Positions 4,998-5,041 of a DNA stretch of 5,041 nt are shown one piece after another. The translations under genes were made by a program, and so were the position numbers. The stretch comes from CAZOLI01 sp964580675 (GTDB taxonomy: Bacteria > Planctomycetota > MHYJ01 > CAYXQY01), in contig CAZOLI010000115.1 of assembly GCA_964580675.1 (NCBI GenBank), positions 1 to 5,041 on the forward strand, written 5' to 3'. The notes under the pieces were generated by a model, which saw only the letters and a list, made by a program, of their open reading frames with translations, was not told the origin of the DNA and searched no databases. Numbering within the stretch: the stretch's first letter is position 1; each line of letters begins with the position of its first letter.

Positions 4998-5041
4998 TGA
5001 AATTGAATAAATTCGAAAGAAGAAATTCTAAATACGAAAAA

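Larger units (their letters stand above)
4215..5041. other. Repeat-rich intergenic region
   Basis: Apart from the operon promoter, the 30-residue ORF and the palindromes listed separately, I see no gene here. The few longer frames run straight through palindromes and have no family features. Base composition becomes A/T-richer toward the right edge (after about 4998). No transposase, tRNA or CRISPR structure is visible. Confidence 0.7.

Overview
The window is a moderately GC-rich stretch of bacterial DNA, with coding parts that look to be in the high 50s % GC. All recognisable genes lie on the minus strand. The left two thirds is one very long reading frame for an exported protein. The middle holds a two-gene unit, and the right 0.8 kb is mostly non-coding and full of small palindromes. 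The phylum cannot be fixed from this sequence. A selenoprotein, a large secreted multi-domain protein with a calcium-loop propeller, a lipoprotein and REP-like palindromes would suit an environmental Gram-negative-type bacterium, possibly an uncultured lineage (inference).

Positions 2804 down to 1 encode at least 934 residues of a secreted subtilisin-fold (peptidase S8) protein whose C-terminus lies beyond the left edge. Its order is a signal peptide, a repeat domain of exact 57-residue period with DxDxDG calcium loops (probably a six-bladed beta-propeller), an S8 domain, then CARDB-like beta-sandwich domains. The catalytic His443, oxyanion Asn534 and nucleophile Ser601 are in place with subtilisin-like spacing. 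The position of the catalytic Asp is Gly409, so the protein may be a pseudoprotease. No inhibitor-type prodomain is visible; the repeat domain sits in its place. A consensus promoter at 3076-3103 would give this gene a leader of about 265 nt.

Positions 4214 down to 3221 hold a likely operon. A consensus-like promoter (4270-4298) precedes a 237-residue lipoprotein with a papain-like, NlpC/P60-type Cys-His hydrolase signature. After 46 bp comes a 77-residue SelW-like (Rdx family) selenoprotein. Its active site is C-A-A-U, where U is an in-frame TGA followed 17 nt later by a stem-loop that fits a bacterial SECIS element. Read conventionally the gene breaks into a 10-residue stub and a 60-residue tail, so automatic annotation would miss or truncate it. 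A 15-bp hairpin with a GGGA loop (3142-3179) separates this unit from the subtilase promoter.

Positions 4215-5041 contain no convincing full-length gene. They hold the operon promoter, a possible 30-residue ORF or gene remnant followed by a second GGGA-loop hairpin, and about ten short palindromes. Two of these form a facing inverted pair like a REP doublet (BIME), and there is also an imperfect 19-nt direct repeat and a 9-bp inverted repeat.
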